Notes: generated from the sequence alone by a model not told the origin. Counted from the first letter of the stretch, positions 33,338 through 42,632 are shown. The stretch: DNA of 64,000 nucleotides from RUG11237 sp050874665 (GCA_050874665.1 JBNMLC010000008.1:45787-109786); one strand, 5' to 3'. Translations and numbers: made by a program.

Positions 33338-36300
33338 ATGAAGAAACAAAAAGTAACAGCCTTACTGCTGGCGTTTACCATGTTTGTATCTGCTTTTGCA
33401 GATAGTGGGCTGACAGTACAGGCGAACAAAACAAATGATGTCCAAGTGGCACAAGAAGTTACAGACGAGCTTGCTGTAACAGTAACTCCGGATCCGGCAG
33501 AAGGTTCATCTGCCACAAACAATGGCGGAAACGGTATGTATCAGGATCCAGAGGATAGGAAACATGCTACTGGGGATGAAGAATTTGAAAAAGAAATGGA
33601 AAAAAGGCTGGCAGAGAGAAGTGAGAAAGCAATAGAAAACAGTCCTGCCACCAGTTCGATAGAGCTTCCGGCATCTGTGGATAATTCCACAAACAAAAAT
33701 GCAAAATATTGTCCTCCCATTGGCGATCAGAAAGGCGTAGGAAGTTGCAAGTATTGGGCAGACCATTACTTTTGTGCAACATATCAGTATAATAAATTGA
33801 TGGACACACAGGTAAGTGAAGAAACTACCTTTTCACCCAGATGGTATTATGCTAATGAGGTGAGAAACTATTTCAACTATGTTAATGGTTTTTATACTGG
33901 TATGACGTTGGATCGTTGCCCCAATATAAATTTTTCTGCAAGTGGTGATGATGGAACTGATTTTCCGGCAGATACCGTAGATAACTGGTTGTATTCAGAA
34001 AGAATAAAGATAAGTGACGAGGATGTGGATACGCTTGAGGAGATGAAAGAAGCTATTGCAGAAGGGAATGTGGTTTCTGTTGCCACCTCTGCGTATTGGT
34101 GGCAATATATGAATATTGTAGGTCCTTTATCTTCTGAGAACAAAAAATTTGAAGGGCAGCAAATTATCGTTGCCTGTATGGGAGAAAAGAACTCTGATTC
34201 TGGTGGTCATGCGATTACTATTGTTGGATATAATGACGACATCTGGGTTGACTTAAATCAAAATGGAACGATTGAAGCTGGAGAAAAAGGCGCTTTCAAG
34301 ATTGCAAATTCTTGGGGAGATGATTGGGGAAATGATGGATATATGTGGGTTGCATATGATGCACTGAATGAAACATCACAGTATATTCCAGTACAAGAAG
34401 GATATGAAAGAGAAGCTGTTTTTTGTCTGGGGGATGTGAAAGCAATTAAAGAGGTGAAACAGCCAGAGCAGTATGTGGTTTTAACAATAAACACAAAGAA
34501 CCGCCAACTGTGGATGGAGGCAGAGGCACTTCCTGATGTTGGAAAATCTGAAACATATGGTCGATTGTACTCATATAGAACAAATGGAACTGCATATAAT
34601 TTTGCAGGTGGTATAGGTTATGAGGATGCACAAATTGTGTTACCTTTTGCAAAGCAGATATCCGGAAACCAGTTATACTTTGTAAACTATCAAGGAGATG
34701 CGGCTACGATAAAGGATGTTACCTATGTGGATACGGTGAAACAAGTTGCTTATGATGGATTAGCAGAAGATATCATATTTGGCGAAAAGAAGGAAACAAA
34801 AAAAATTCCATGTATTGCAAATACAGAAGTGCCATATTTTAAAACTTTTACGGCAAATTGTGCCAACGGAACAGTATCTGGTAACGTACAAGCAACGGAC
34901 AGTGCTTCTGGAATTCAATATGCTGTGAAGTATGCTCTGATGGGAGGCGGTGAAAAGAAGACAGCTACCGTAGATGCAAATGGTAATTACAGTTTTATTC
35001 CAGATGCAAATGGTGAGTATCGTGTGGAAGTTACAGCTACGGATGCAAAAGGAAATACGGCAACACGTTATAAAAGAGTTTCCGTAACCGGAATTTCTAA
35101 GCCACCTGTTATTTACTCTGTATCAACAAAAGAGGACGGATATTATCAATATATACAATCTATTAAGTGTATTTCACCAAATGCAGATGGTGTGGAATAT
35201 AAATTCACATATTCTGTAGATGGTGGAGCAGAGGTGACAATACAAGAGTATTCCAATTCTCCAAGTGTTTCTTGGGGTCCATTGGATAAACCAGGTGTAT
35301 ATACAATAAAAGTATATGCAAGGAATGAGTTTGGGGTAACCACCGCCACTACCACTACCAGAATACATAAAATGCAGGTAGCACTGGCTGGTATATCGCC
35401 GGAGGCATCCAAATATACAGTTGGCACTACGATAACGTTTAATCTGGGAATTACAGGAAATTTAGACGAACCGACCTGCCAGTTAAAGGTTGTGAATTCA
35501 ACGTATCAAAGTGCTGGAACAGTGGTAGATGTGTCGGCAACAAAGAAGCAATGGACGCCAACAAAACCTGGAACATATCGTTTGTGGGTGAGTTATTTTG
35601 ATGGTACAAGAGGGTGTTTTTTCACATATTTGCCGGATATTACCGTGGTAGACACCATACCGGAAATTAAAAGCTTTACATCATCGGTCACATCACCAAC
35701 GAATAATTTAAAGGCAGACAAGATGACTTTAACTGCCAAGGTAACCGAAACAAATGAGAAGTATGAATATCGTTTTGGCGGTATTTTCAATGGTGCTACA
35801 ACCTATTTTAATGAGTATTCAACCTCCAATACTTATAATATGCAGCACTTAAATTATTTCAGGGAAAGTAGAGTTGGGACCCATATTCTGTTTGTAGACG
35901 TAAAAAATCCGACGACAGGAGAGGTTGCAAGAAAAACAATTGATAATTTTAAAGTAGAGAAACAGTCACCTGTTGACTCTGTCAGCATTTCTGACAATCC
36001 AGCATCTGCAATAGATCAGACAACAATTAAAGTAAATTTAAACGAAGATGCTGATGCAGAGAATTTTGTTTTTAATTATGGTACCATAATTAATGGAAAA
36101 ACATATTATTTCAACGAAACAAGTACAGCCGATACTTCTAGAAATGTAGCATTTGCTACGATTACAGGTGGTATTATAGATGCCACTATCTTGTCACAGG
36201 TAATCGGAACGCATAAAGTATTTGTAAAAGCTTTTAATACGAAAACGTCGGAAACAACCATTACATACCTGGATAATGTAAAAGTGGAAGGACTAAAAAT

Positions 36301-39300
36301 AACTAAGTTTACAGCAAGCAAGGAAAATGTAGTGAAAGTTGGAGAAAAGGTTAATTTTACCGCTGAGGCCGTGAATGCATGCACTGCATATAATAATCCA
36401 CATGCAGATTATTATGTGGTGAAAGACGGCGTGGAAACAAAATTACCACCTTCAAACCCATTCAGCTATTCAATGAGTGGTTCGTGGACACCAACGGAGC
36501 CAGGCAATTATACAATTAAGTGTGTGGTAAGTGATTATTATAATCAGGTTGCAACAATTACAAAAGATTATAAAGTAATCGGAACCGAAATCACCACTGT
36601 TTATTACGAAAATAATAACTGGGATACTGCATACATCCACTATAAGACGGAAAAAGGTTCCTGGACTGTTGCACCGGGAGTAAAGATGGAAAAGAGTACA
36701 TTAAGTGGATATTCATGGAAATATGAAATTCCATTGTATGAAGATGGCAGTAGTTGTGTAACATTGTGCTTTAACAATGGAAACGGTTCTTGGGACAGCA
36801 AAAACGGTTCTAACTATACTTTAAGCAAAGGAACTTACGAGATTAAAAATGGAAATGTGAACGAAGTGACATTGGCATCTAAAATAGCGTTCACAGTTAA
36901 TAAGCCATCACCGGTATCGGTTGCAGAGAATATCAATCTGAAAGCAACGGTAGACACAGAAACACAGAATTATGAATATCGTTTTGGTACCATATTTAAT
37001 GGGCAGGAAACAATATTTGAAAAGGGTTATAGCAGTGGCAATTCCTGCCTGGTGTCTTTGGGTGATATATTTGGAGACCTGAATGCAAATGCAGTGGGAA
37101 CTCATACATTATTTGTAGATGTAAAAGACACAGAGACTGGTGAAGTGGTAAGAAAAACAATCGAAAATTACAAAGTAAAAGGATTGGAAATTAAATCGTT
37201 TACAACAGATAAGGCATCACCACAAAAAACGGGCACAGAAATCAACCTAAGTGTAGAAGTAGAAAATGAAGCAACTTACAGATACAATACCTATCGATTT
37301 TCTGTAATTAAGGATGGTGTGGAAACAAGGCTGTCACCATATATACCAGTGCGTTATAATGTTACATGGACACCAACGGAGCCAGGCGATTATACATTAA
37401 AATATTATATCTGTGATAATTATGGACAGACGGCTACAAAGACATTGGAATACCGGATTGTAGACAATGCAATGTCAACAATATATTATCAGAATACATC
37501 ATGGTCTCAAGCTTATATCCATTACAAAGCAGGAGATGGAACATGGACGACGACACCGGGTATCAAGATGGAAGAAAGTAATGAGGCAGCCGGTTATAAA
37601 TGGAAGTATGTGATTGACTTAGCAGAAGCAGATAATGCAACAGTATGCTTTAATAATGGAAGTGGCAACTGGGACAGCAATAATGGAAACAATTACCTTG
37701 TAAGTGCAGGAACTTACGGTATTAAAAGTGGAAGTATAAACCCATTAACCATAGTGCCGACAGCAATTCCAACCAGCACGCCAACTGCAGCACCAACCAG
37801 CACACCAACCGTAACACCAACTGCAACACCAACCAGCACACCAACCGTAACACCAACTGCAACACCTACAGTTACAGTGGAACCAACGGCTACTCCGACA
37901 CCAGTGTTTGAGATTACAAGTATAGATACCAGTCTTCCTTCACCACAGAAGGTAGGAACTACTATTCGATTAGATGCTACAGTAAAAAATGAAGGTTACC
38001 CATACCCTCATGGAGGATATACATATAACTTTGTGATTAAAAAAGATGGTGTAGAAACAGCCAATTTAACTTCGTTTGGAGGAGCGGGTACAGTGGCAGA
38101 CTGGACACCGACGGAACCGGGAACTTATGTAATAACAGCAACCACATCATCACAATATGCGATTGCAACGGCAACAAAAAGCATAGAGTATGTAATCAAA
38201 GGGGACAGTAATGTAGCTACCGTATACTATAGTAATGATGCATGGAATCAGGCATATATACATTTCAAGCCAAACGATGGAAACTGGACAACAGCACCTG
38301 GAATAAAAATGGAGAAAAACACTTCTGCCAATGGATATACATGGAAATATATAATTGATTTAGAGGAAGCAGATGGAGCAACTGTTTGTTTTAACAATGG
38401 AAATGGAAGCTGGGACAGCAATAACAGCAAAAATTATAGTCTTGGTGTAGGAACTTACGGCATCAAAAATGCAGCGATCGAAGAATTACAGGAGGGTATC
38501 AGCCTGAAAATATCTGCAGACAAAGAAGTGGGCGGAACCTATACACAAACAACGTTCAAAGGGGAAGCAGAAAATGGAACAGCTCCATATAAATACTGTT
38601 TTGCAGTGATGACAGCAGGCGAAACACCAACAGACAATTCTTATGCGACAGCAAAGGAGGATGGTACCTATAGTTATACACCATATACAGCAAAAGAATA
38701 TACCGTGTATGTAAAAGTAACTGATGCCAAAGGAAACACAGCAGTAACCAGAATGAATTACACCGTAGAAGGTGAACAGTGGGGCAAATTCACAGCAACG
38801 GCAGATGATCACAAGCCAGGTACCCCTGTAACCTTAGAGGCGGAATATATCAACTATAAGCCAGATTCCTACAACAGTTATTCTTTTAAGATAGAAAAAG
38901 ACGGAGTATCTAATACTTATAGCACGGGAAGTGTGGGAAATTATGTGTGGACACCGACAGAAGAGGGAACTTATACGATTACAGCACAGTTTACTACCTA
39001 TACGGGAAGTGTCTATAAAAAAGAATTAGTGTATGAAGTATTTAAAGGAAACACAGCAACCATTTACTATAATACAAGCTGGGATAATGCTTATATTCAT
39101 TACTGTGTAAAAGGCGGAAGTTGGACGTCAGTACCAGGCGCAAGTATGACAAAAACATCAGAAAAGGAGGGCTATACTTATAAGTATGTGATAGACCTTG
39201 ATGAAGCAGAAAGTGTAACCGCATGTTTTAACAATGGAAGCGGAAGCTGGGACAGCAATAACGGAAGTAATTATACGATAAAAGCCGGAACCTACGGTGT

Positions 39301-39331
39301 AAGTAATGGAGGCATTTTAGAAGTAAAATAA
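33338..39331 (+). CDS. Secreted papain-like peptidase with four CBM25-like modules
   Basis: This 1997-aa protein has a signal peptide (MKKQKVTALLLAFTMFVSAF). A C1-family peptidase domain covers about residues 125-370: Gln131 and Cys137 in DQKGVGSCKYW, His291 in GGHAITIVGYND, and Asn324 in ANSWGDDWGNDGYMW. Several Ig-like/bacterial-repeat domains follow. Four modules at about 1086-1174, 1380-1467, 1626-1714 and 1906-1993 share YIHY, W-T-PG-KME, FNNG-G-WDSN and GTYGI blocks and look like CBM25 starch-binding domains. A Thr/Pro linker lies at about 1473-1523. No LPXTG or membrane anchor is visible. I infer a starch-bound extracellular peptidase. It has its own promoter, AAAGGAG site and terminator, so it is an insertion into the ribosomal cluster. 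Confidence 0.85.
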   Translation: MKKQKVTALLLAFTMFVSAFADSGLTVQANKTNDVQVAQEVTDELAVTVTPDPAEGSSATNNGGNGMYQDPEDRKHATGDEEFEKEMEKRLAERSEKAIENSPATSSIELPASVDNSTNKNAKYCPPIGDQKGVGSCKYWADHYFCATYQYNKLMDTQVSEETTFSPRWYYANEVRNYFNYVNGFYTGMTLDRCPNINFSASGDDGTDFPADTVDNWLYSERIKISDEDVDTLEEMKEAIAEGNVVSVATSAYWWQYMNIVGPLSSENKKFEGQQIIVACMGEKNSDSGGHAITIVGYNDDIWVDLNQNGTIEAGEKGAFKIANSWGDDWGNDGYMWVAYDALNETSQYIPVQEGYEREAVFCLGDVKAIKEVKQPEQYVVLTINTKNRQLWMEAEALPDVGKSETYGRLYSYRTNGTAYNFAGGIGYEDAQIVLPFAKQISGNQLYFVNYQGDAATIKDVTYVDTVKQVAYDGLAEDIIFGEKKETKKIPCIANTEVPYFKTFTANCANGTVSGNVQATDSASGIQYAVKYALMGGGEKKTATVDANGNYSFIPDANGEYRVEVTATDAKGNTATRYKRVSVTGISKPPVIYSVSTKEDGYYQYIQSIKCISPNADGVEYKFTYSVDGGAEVTIQEYSNSPSVSWGPLDKPGVYTIKVYARNEFGVTTATTTTRIHKMQVALAGISPEASKYTVGTTITFNLGITGNLDEPTCQLKVVNSTYQSAGTVVDVSATKKQWTPTKPGTYRLWVSYFDGTRGCFFTYLPDITVVDTIPEIKSFTSSVTSPTNNLKADKMTLTAKVTETNEKYEYRFGGIFNGATTYFNEYSTSNTYNMQHLNYFRESRVGTHILFVDVKNPTTGEVARKTIDNFKVEKQSPVDSVSISDNPASAIDQTTIKVNLNEDADAENFVFNYGTIINGKTYYFNETSTADTSRNVAFATITGGIIDATILSQVIGTHKVFVKAFNTKTSETTITYLDNVKVEGLKITKFTASKENVVKVGEKVNFTAEAVNACTAYNNPHADYYVVKDGVETKLPPSNPFSYSMSGSWTPTEPGNYTIKCVVSDYYNQVATITKDYKVIGTEITTVYYENNNWDTAYIHYKTEKGSWTVAPGVKMEKSTLSGYSWKYEIPLYEDGSSCVTLCFNNGNGSWDSKNGSNYTLSKGTYEIKNGNVNEVTLASKIAFTVNKPSPVSVAENINLKATVDTETQNYEYRFGTIFNGQETIFEKGYSSGNSCLVSLGDIFGDLNANAVGTHTLFVDVKDTETGEVVRKTIENYKVKGLEIKSFTTDKASPQKTGTEINLSVEVENEATYRYNTYRFSVIKDGVETRLSPYIPVRYNVTWTPTEPGDYTLKYYICDNYGQTATKTLEYRIVDNAMSTIYYQNTSWSQAYIHYKAGDGTWTTTPGIKMEESNEAAGYKWKYVIDLAEADNATVCFNNGSGNWDSNNGNNYLVSAGTYGIKSGSINPLTIVPTAIPTSTPTAAPTSTPTVTPTATPTSTPTVTPTATPTVTVEPTATPTPVFEITSIDTSLPSPQKVGTTIRLDATVKNEGYPYPHGGYTYNFVIKKDGVETANLTSFGGAGTVADWTPTEPGTYVITATTSSQYAIATATKSIEYVIKGDSNVATVYYSNDAWNQAYIHFKPNDGNWTTAPGIKMEKNTSANGYTWKYIIDLEEADGATVCFNNGNGSWDSNNSKNYSLGVGTYGIKNAAIEELQEGISLKISADKEVGGTYTQTTFKGEAENGTAPYKYCFAVMTAGETPTDNSYATAKEDGTYSYTPYTAKEYTVYVKVTDAKGNTAVTRMNYTVEGEQWGKFTATADDHKPGTPVTLEAEYINYKPDSYNSYSFKIEKDGVSNTYSTGSVGNYVWTPTEEGTYTITAQFTTYTGSVYKKELVYEVFKGNTATIYYNTSWDNAYIHYCVKGGSWTSVPGASMTKTSEKEGYTYKYVIDLDEAESVTACFNNGSGSWDSNNGSNYTIKAGTYGVSNGGILEVK
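37791..37862 (+). repeat. Two tandem 36-bp repeats in the Thr/Pro linker
   Basis: The 36-base unit beginning CACCAACCAGCACACCAACC occurs twice without change at 37791-37826 and 37827-37862, inside the peptidase gene. It encodes repeated TPTSTPTVTPTA-type residues and may vary in copy number. Confidence 0.8.
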
Positions 39332-39364
39332 TTCAATAGTATCAGAAATAGAAAGAGCAGGCAA

Positions 39365-39403
39365 AAAGGCAGGCAAAAAGTCAAAATTTTGCTTGCTTTT
39401 TCC
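39365..39403 (+). terminator. Terminator after the giant peptidase gene
   Basis: AAAAAGGCAGGCAAAA pairs imperfectly with TTTTGCTTGCTTTTT. Its 3' arm contains the -35 box of the next promoter. Confidence 0.7.
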
Positions 39404-39421
39404 CGTATACGATGCTATACT
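39393..39421 (+). promoter_or_regulatory. Promoter of the rpmJ-rpsM-rpoA-rplQ unit
   Basis: TTGCTT and TATACT are spaced by 17 bases. The -35 box lies within the preceding terminator stem. This gives the alpha-operon genes a start of their own downstream of the inserted gene. Confidence 0.6.
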
Positions 39422-39505
39422 ATTATGCGTACGTTTAAAGATGCCTGTATTTTGTCTGACTAACCCACAGACAGCAGGACGTAGCACAAGAAAGGAGGAT
39501 TTAAC

Positions 39506-39619
39506 GTGAAGGTTAGATCATCAGTAAAACCAATTTGTGAAAAGTGCAAAATCATTAAAAGAAAAGGAAGCATCAGAGTAATCTGTGAAAATCCTAAGCA
39601 CAAACAGAGACAGGGATAA
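39506..39619 (+). CDS. rpmJ: Ribosomal protein L36
   Basis: This 37-aa protein, too short for most gene callers, is L36 (bL36) of zinc type. It begins KVRSSVKPICEKCKIIKRKG and keeps the zinc ligands Cys11, Cys14, Cys27 and His32 (in ICENPKHKQRQG). The start is GTG 39506 with AAAGGAGGA seven bases upstream. It lies 174 bases after the giant peptidase gene and is followed by a 343-base structured spacer before rpsM. Confidence 0.95.
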   Translation: MKVRSSVKPICEKCKIIKRKGSIRVICENPKHKQRQG

Positions 39620-39962
39620 TTTCTTGTCATTTATTTAGCGGCTGTGGTAGGAACCACCAGGAGGTGTTGTTCGTACCGGATTTATAGTGGGCAACCACAG
39701 GATATTGCTTTTTGATACCGAGGAAGCTTTATCGGATAGACTGCTGAAAGGCAAAGCCTATAAGCAGTTGGGCATATAAGTTCCGCAGTATGCAGGGACG
39801 GCGCTACTTTCCGCTCAGGAATGGAAAACCTAAAGGGTTCTGTGAAAGCAGACGGTTTTCACACTAAGTCAGTGTCAGTCGCCATTGCCCCAGTCAATTA
39901 GTAACTAAAGGCGGCAGGTTCGGAAATGGCCTGTAACAGAAAGAAAATGGAGGAATATTTAC
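39620..39962 (+). ncRNA. Structured 343-base rpmJ-rpsM spacer, possible rpsM leader
   Basis: No reading frame is visible, and the stretch is more GC-rich than its surroundings. Pairings include CTGTGGT (39642-39648) with ACCACAG (39694-39700), TACCGA/TCGGATA near 39717-39739, ACTGCT/AGCAGT near 39740-39768 enclosing AGGCAAAGCCT, and GAAAACC/GGTTTTC near 39824-39860. I infer a ribosomal-protein leader or another structured RNA. It does not match any class I can name. Confidence 0.5.
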
Positions 39963-40331
39963 ATGGCTCGTATCGCTGGTGTAGACTTACCAAGAGAAAA
40001 ACGTGTAGAAATCGGTTTAACATACATCTACGGAATTGGTAGAGTAAGTGCAAACCGTATCTTAGCAGAAGCTAAGGTAAATCCTGATACTCGTGTCAGA
40101 GATTTAACAGATGATGAAGTAAAGAGAATTAGCGCTGTAATCGACGAAAGTCAGACAGTAGAAGGTGATTTACGTCGTGAAATCGCTATGAACATTAAGA
40201 GATTACAGGAAATCGGATGCTACAGAGGAATTCGTCATAGAAAAGGACTTCCGGTTCGTGGACAGAAGACAAAGACAAACGCAAGAACACGTAAAGGTCC
40301 AAAGAGAACGGTAGCTAATAAGAAGAAATAG
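39963..40331 (+). CDS. rpsM: Ribosomal protein S13
   Basis: This 122-aa protein is S13 (uS13) of the 30S head, which contacts tRNA and the 50S. ARIAGVDLPREKRVEIGLTY, YGIGRVSANRI and the C-terminal RGIRHRKGLPVRGQKTKTNA are diagnostic. AATGGAGGAA precedes the ATG. It follows the long structured spacer and is itself followed by two G-A hairpin elements. Confidence 0.97.
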   Translation: MARIAGVDLPREKRVEIGLTYIYGIGRVSANRILAEAKVNPDTRVRDLTDDEVKRISAVIDESQTVEGDLRREIAMNIKRLQEIGCYRGIRHRKGLPVRGQKTKTNARTRKGPKRTVANKKK

Positions 40332-40391
40332 GCATTGAACACGTAAGGAAAGCAAGTACGAAGTACGCAGCTTGAGTTTAGTGTGAAAGCC
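40331..40391 (+). repeat. G-A hairpin element 5 (rpsM-rpsK spacer)
   Basis: The outer arms are GGC-A-TT-GA-ACAC and GTGT-GA-AA-GCC, the same closing sequence as element 3. Inside, GA-AAGC (40348-40353) faces GCTT-GA (40370-40375), and the tip is GTAC-GAA-GTAC (40356-40366). Confidence 0.7.
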
Positions 40392-40392
40392 C

Positions 40393-40452
40393 TCCCGGAC
40401 ACTTAGTGAATGCAAGCGCAAAGCACATGGCATGAACTTAGTGAGAGTGGAG
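40393..40452 (+). repeat. G-A hairpin element 6 (rpsM-rpsK spacer)
   Basis: The arms read CACT-T-AGT-GA-ATGC (40400-40413) and GCAT-GA-ACT-T-AGTG (40430-40443), with the same T-T and tandem G-A steps as elements 2 to 4. Outer CTCC and GGAG can extend the stem. Confidence 0.7.
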
Positions 40453-40499
40453 AATGCAGAATATTAATAAAGGAAAAAAGAAAGTAGGTTAGTTTTATT

Positions 40500-40895
40500 A
40501 TGGCTAAAAAAGTTGCAAAAAAAGTAACAAAAAAGCGTGTAAAGAAAAACGTTGAACGCGGACAGGCACATATTCAGGCATCTTTCAACAATACAATCGT
40601 TACATTGACAGATTCTGAAGGAAACGCACTTTCATGGGCAAGTGCAGGCGGTCTGGGATTTAGAGGTTCAAAGAAATCTACTCCATATGCAGCTCAGATG
40701 GCAGCAGAAACTGCTACAAAGGCAGCTTTGGTACACGGCTTAAAAACAGTAGAAGTATTAGTAAAAGGTCCAGGCTCAGGACGTGAAGCAGCAATTCGTG
40801 CGCTTCAGGCATGCGGTCTTGAAGTTACAAGTATTACTGATGTAACACCGGTACCACACAACGGATGTCGTCCACCAAAACGTAGAAGAGTCTAA
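40500..40895 (+). CDS. rpsK: Ribosomal protein S11
   Basis: This 131-aa protein is S11 (uS11) of the 30S platform near the E site. AHIQASFNNTIVTLTDSEGN, ALSWASAGGLGFRGSKKSTP and VPHNGCRPPKRRRV are diagnostic. The ribosome binding site (AAAGTAGGTT) is weaker than for its neighbours. The N terminus is Lys/Val-rich, AKKVAKKVTKKRVKKN. rpsD follows after 17 bases. Confidence 0.97.
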   Translation: MAKKVAKKVTKKRVKKNVERGQAHIQASFNNTIVTLTDSEGNALSWASAGGLGFRGSKKSTPYAAQMAAETATKAALVHGLKTVEVLVKGPGSGREAAIRALQACGLEVTSITDVTPVPHNGCRPPKRRRV

Positions 40896-40912
40896 TTAGG
40901 AGGTATTAAACA

Positions 40913-41506
40913 GTGGCAGTTAATAGAGTTCCAGTTCTTAAAAGATGTAGATCACTTGGTTTAGATCCTATCTATTTAGGAGTAGATAAAAAATCAAATA
41001 GAGAATTAAAAAGAGCAAACAAGAAGATGAGTGAATATGGTCTTCAGCTGAGAGAAAAGCAGAAAGCTAAATTCATTTATGGTGTATTAGAAAAACCTTT
41101 CAGAAATTACTATGCGAAAGCAGATAGAATGAAAGGAATGACTGGTGAAAACTTAATGATTCTTCTGGAAAGAAGATTAGATAATGTTATCTTCCGTTTA
41201 GGATTTGCCAGAACAAGAAAAGAAGCAAGACAGATTGTTGACCATAAGCACGTATTAGTAAACGGAAAACAGGTAAACATTCCTTCTTACTTAATCAAAG
41301 CAGGCGATGTAATTGAAATCAGAGAAAAAAGCAAGGGTTCTCAGAGATATAAAGATATCCTTGAAGTTACAGGCGCAAGATTAGTTCCGGCTTGGTTAGA
41401 GGCTGATCAGGAAGCATTAAAGGGAACAGTAAAAGAACTTCCTACAAGAGAAGAAATTGACGTTCCTGTAGACGAAATGCTTATCGTCGAATTATATTCT
41501 AAATAA
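40913..41506 (+). CDS. rpsD: Ribosomal protein S4
   Basis: This 197-aa protein is S4 (uS4), a primary 16S binder. It has the S4 domain block RLDNVIFRLGFARTRKEARQ with VDHKHVLVNGKQVNIPS. The N-terminal zinc cysteines of some S4 proteins are missing, so it is the zinc-free form. GTG 40913 follows TTAGGAGGT. In E. coli S4 represses the alpha operon; here the gene lies in that operon before rpoA, separated from it by 166 bases with a strong hairpin. Confidence 0.96.
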   Translation: MAVNRVPVLKRCRSLGLDPIYLGVDKKSNRELKRANKKMSEYGLQLREKQKAKFIYGVLEKPFRNYYAKADRMKGMTGENLMILLERRLDNVIFRLGFARTRKEARQIVDHKHVLVNGKQVNIPSYLIKAGDVIEIREKSKGSQRYKDILEVTGARLVPAWLEADQEALKGTVKELPTREEIDVPVDEMLIVELYSK

Positions 41507-41541
41507 GATTAAAGTCATTATTGTAATGATAATTAACTTAA

Positions 41542-41586
41542 TAGCTACTGACTACCGAAGGCATATGTCTTCGGTATCGGTGGCTA
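41542..41586 (+). other. 18-bp hairpin before rpoA
   Basis: TAGCTACTGA pairs with TCGGTGGCTA (three G-T pairs), and after one bulged C, TACCGAAG pairs with CTTCGGTA. No T run follows. A second, weaker stem (ACAATAG/CTATTGT, about 41620-41648) lies downstream. The 166-base gap may hold an rpoA leader or processing site. Confidence 0.6.
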
Positions 41587-41672
41587 AAATAGAATAGATT
41601 CACCCTCAAAATACAATAGACAAGGTAAGAAATTCTATTGTCAAACAAAACCCAAAAAGGAGGGGCTTTATA

Positions 41673-42632
41673 GTGTTCGATTTTGAAAAACCTAAGATTG
41701 AGATTGCTGAAATCTCTGAAGATAAAAAATATGGAAGATTTGTTGTAGAACCACTAGAAAGAGGTTATGGAACAACACTTGGTAATTCATTGAGAAGAAT
41801 TATGCTTTCTTCTTTACCGGGTGCGGCTGTAAGTCAGGTAAAGATTGAAGGCGTGTTGCATGAATTTAGTTCTATCCCGGGCGTAAAAGAAGATGTTACT
41901 GAAATTATTATGAACATCAAATGTCTGGCTATAAAGAATAATAGTGATTCTAATGAAGCAAAAACAGCATATATTGAATTTGAAGGCGAAGGCGTTGTGA
42001 CTGCCGGAGATATTCAGGTGGATTCAGATATTGAAATCTTAAATCCTGATTTAGTAATTGCACATTTGAACGGTGGAGCAGATTCTAAGCTTTATATGGA
42101 ACTTACAATTACAAAAGGTAGAGGATATGTAAGTTCTGATAAGAATAAGAATGATGATCTTCCAATCGGAGTGATTGCAATTGACTCTATTTATACACCG
42201 GTAGAGCGTGTCAATTTAACAGTTCAGAATACTCGTGTAGGTCAGATTACAGATTATGATAAGCTTACCTTAGACGTATATACCAATGGAACTCTTGTTC
42301 CGGATGAAGCTGTCAGCCTTGCAGCGAAGGTATTGAGCGAGCATCTGAATCTTTTCATTGATTTATCTGAAAATGCAAAGACAGTTGATGTCATGATTGA
42401 AAAAGAAGACAATGAAAAGGAAAAAGTATTAGAAATGAACATTGATGAACTTGAGTTATCAGTTCGTTCTTATAACTGCTTAAAGAGAGCAGGAATTAAC
42501 ACAGTAGAAGAATTAACGAACAGAACACCGGAAGATATGATGAAGGTCCGTAATCTTGGACGTAAGTCTTTAGAAGAAGTGTTAGCTAAATTAAATGAAC
42601 TTGGTTTGCATTTAAATCCAAGTGAAGAGTAA
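41673..42632 (+). CDS. rpoA: RNA polymerase subunit alpha
   Basis: This 319-aa protein is the alpha subunit, whose N-terminal domain dimerises and nucleates the polymerase while the C-terminal domain binds UP elements and regulators. FVVEPLERGYGTTLGNSLRR and SLPGAAVSQVKIEGVLHEFS mark the N-terminal domain. ELELSVRSYNCLKRAGINTV and LTNRTPEDMMKVRNLGRKSL mark the C-terminal domain. GTG 41673 follows AAAAGGAGGGG. rplQ follows after 87 bases. Confidence 0.97.
   Translation: MFDFEKPKIEIAEISEDKKYGRFVVEPLERGYGTTLGNSLRRIMLSSLPGAAVSQVKIEGVLHEFSSIPGVKEDVTEIIMNIKCLAIKNNSDSNEAKTAYIEFEGEGVVTAGDIQVDSDIEILNPDLVIAHLNGGADSKLYMELTITKGRGYVSSDKNKNDDLPIGVIAIDSIYTPVERVNLTVQNTRVGQITDYDKLTLDVYTNGTLVPDEAVSLAAKVLSEHLNLFIDLSENAKTVDVMIEKEDNEKEKVLEMNIDELELSVRSYNCLKRAGINTVEELTNRTPEDMMKVRNLGRKSLEEVLAKLNELGLHLNPSEE

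Noticed and set aside
37791..37862. CRISPR-like or iteron array
   Set aside because: The tandem repeats are in frame within the Thr/Pro linker of the peptidase gene and have no spacers.
39620..39962. RNase P or similar housekeeping RNA
   Set aside because: The conserved RNase P blocks are not visible. Only a generic structured leader can be supported.
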